Below, piece by piece: positions 5,214 to 5,766 of a stretch of DNA of 5,766 nucleotides. The stretch is from CAZCGA01 sp964498075 (GTDB lineage Bacteria > Desulfobacterota > Binatia > HRBIN30): positions 1-5,766 of the forward strand of contig CAZCGA010000248.1 in assembly GCA_964498075.1 (NCBI GenBank), given 5' to 3'. Under the pieces are notes generated by a model that was not told the origin of the DNA, did not search any database, and was given only the letters and a program-made list of their open reading frames with translations. Position numbers and translations under genes: made by a program. Positions within the stretch are counted from its first letter, which is position 1, and every line of letters begins with the position of its first letter.

Positions 5214-5766
5214 TCACCCCTTTACTTCTTCGAAGTCGGCGTCGACGACGTCATCGCGCGGTCCCTGCGCGGCGGCGCCGTCTCCGGTCGCGCCATCCTG
5301 CGGCCCCTGGCCGGTGCGCTGGGAGGCCTTGGCATACATCGCTTCCGCAAGCTTGTGGGAGGCTTGGGTCAGTTCGTCGAAGGCGGCCTTCATGGCGGCG
5401 CCGTCCTGCCCTTCCAGCTCCTTCTTCGCCTTCTGCAGCGCTTGTTCAATGGTGCCCTTGGTGCTCGCATCGACCTCGCCGCCGTGTTCCTTCAAGGACT
5501 TCTCCGTCTGGTACACGAGGCTGTCCAGCTGATTGCGGGCTTCGGCGGTTTCGCGACGCTGGTGATCCTCGGCCGCATGGACCTCGGCATCCTTGACCAT
5601 CTGCTTGATCTCCTGCTCGCTCAAGCCGCTGGATGCCGTGATGCGGATCGATTGTTCCTTCCCGGTGCCGTGGTCCTTGGCGTTCACGTGGACGATGCCG
5701 TTGGCGTCGATATCGAAGGTCACCTCGATCTGCGGCATGCCGCGCGGAGACGGTGGAATGTCACTG
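5214..5766 (-). CDS. dnaK: Chaperone protein DnaK (Hsp70), C-terminal part
   Basis: The frame is open to the window edge and gives the last 183 residues, beginning SDIPPSPRGMPQIEVTF, which corresponds to about residue 450 of a roughly 640-residue DnaK; the ATPase domain lies outside. DnaK binds exposed hydrophobic segments of proteins in the cytoplasm and releases them in an ATP cycle driven by DnaJ and GrpE. Visible parts are the last strands of the beta substrate-binding domain (DIDANGIVHVNAKD, then ITASSGLSEQEI), the helical lid (about 95 residues with Glu/Lys-rich heptads), and a Gly/Gln-rich disordered tail ending DDVVDADFEEVKG, close to the EEVK-type end of E. coli DnaK. The Met at 5738 is internal and should not be taken as a start. 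The stop is TGA at 5214, followed by a strong terminator. Confidence 0.98.
   Translation of the reverse strand, partial: SDIPPSPRGMPQIEVTFDIDANGIVHVNAKDHGTGKEQSIRITASSGLSEQEIKQMVKDAEVHAAEDHQRRETAEARNQLDSLVYQTEKSLKEHGGEVDASTKGTIEQALQKAKKELEGQDGAAMKAAFDELTQASHKLAEAMYAKASQRTGQGPQDGATGDGAAAQGPRDDVVDADFEEVKG

Noticed and set aside
5736..5738. ATG as a start for a short 174-residue protein.
   Set aside because: The same frame continues upstream to the window edge with SDIPPSPRG, a conserved internal DnaK segment, so this Met is internal.

Overview
The window looks like chromosomal DNA from a high-GC (about two-thirds by eye), Gram-negative-type bacterium. The diderm inference rests on a predicted outer-membrane lipoprotein with an LpoA-like layout. 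The lineage is uncertain. The combination of dnaK, dnaJ, a TPR plus periplasmic-binding-protein lipoprotein, thiL and larB would fit a delta-proteobacterial, Binatota or Rokubacteria-like soil or metagenomic genome, but this is inference from gene style, not a placement.

Layout from left to right: positions 1-66 hold the last 21 codons of a plus-strand gene whose C-terminus resembles the long adenylate/guanylate cyclase plus AAA ATPase regulators. Everything else is on the minus strand and reads from right to left. dnaK enters from the right edge (only its 3' third is present, stop at 5214). It is followed by a strong intrinsic terminator (5153-5191), then a 156-nt gap, dnaJ (5057-3942), a 683-residue lipoprotein (3945-1894), thiL (1848-859) and larB (855-106). 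The minus-strand run converges on the plus-strand gene across a 39-nt gap at 67-105.

The dnaJ, lipoprotein, thiL and larB genes are tightly packed: a 4-nt overlap (GTGA), then 45 nt, then 3 nt. This suggests one transcription unit. DnaK and DnaJ form the cytoplasmic Hsp70 system. The lipoprotein probably acts in the periplasm on cell-wall synthesis or as a binding protein. ThiL makes thiamine diphosphate, and LarB performs the first step of nickel-pincer nucleotide synthesis. These four functions have no obvious shared pathway, so the cluster looks like co-transcribed housekeeping genes and not a dedicated system.

I did not find a clearly new biological system. The points most worth a second look are the terminator that separates dnaK from dnaJ, the LpoA-like lipoprotein with a very long acidic/proline linker, substituted metal-site residues in ThiL, the in-frame TGA-CTG-ATG junction between thiL and larB, and a larB with no other lar gene in view.
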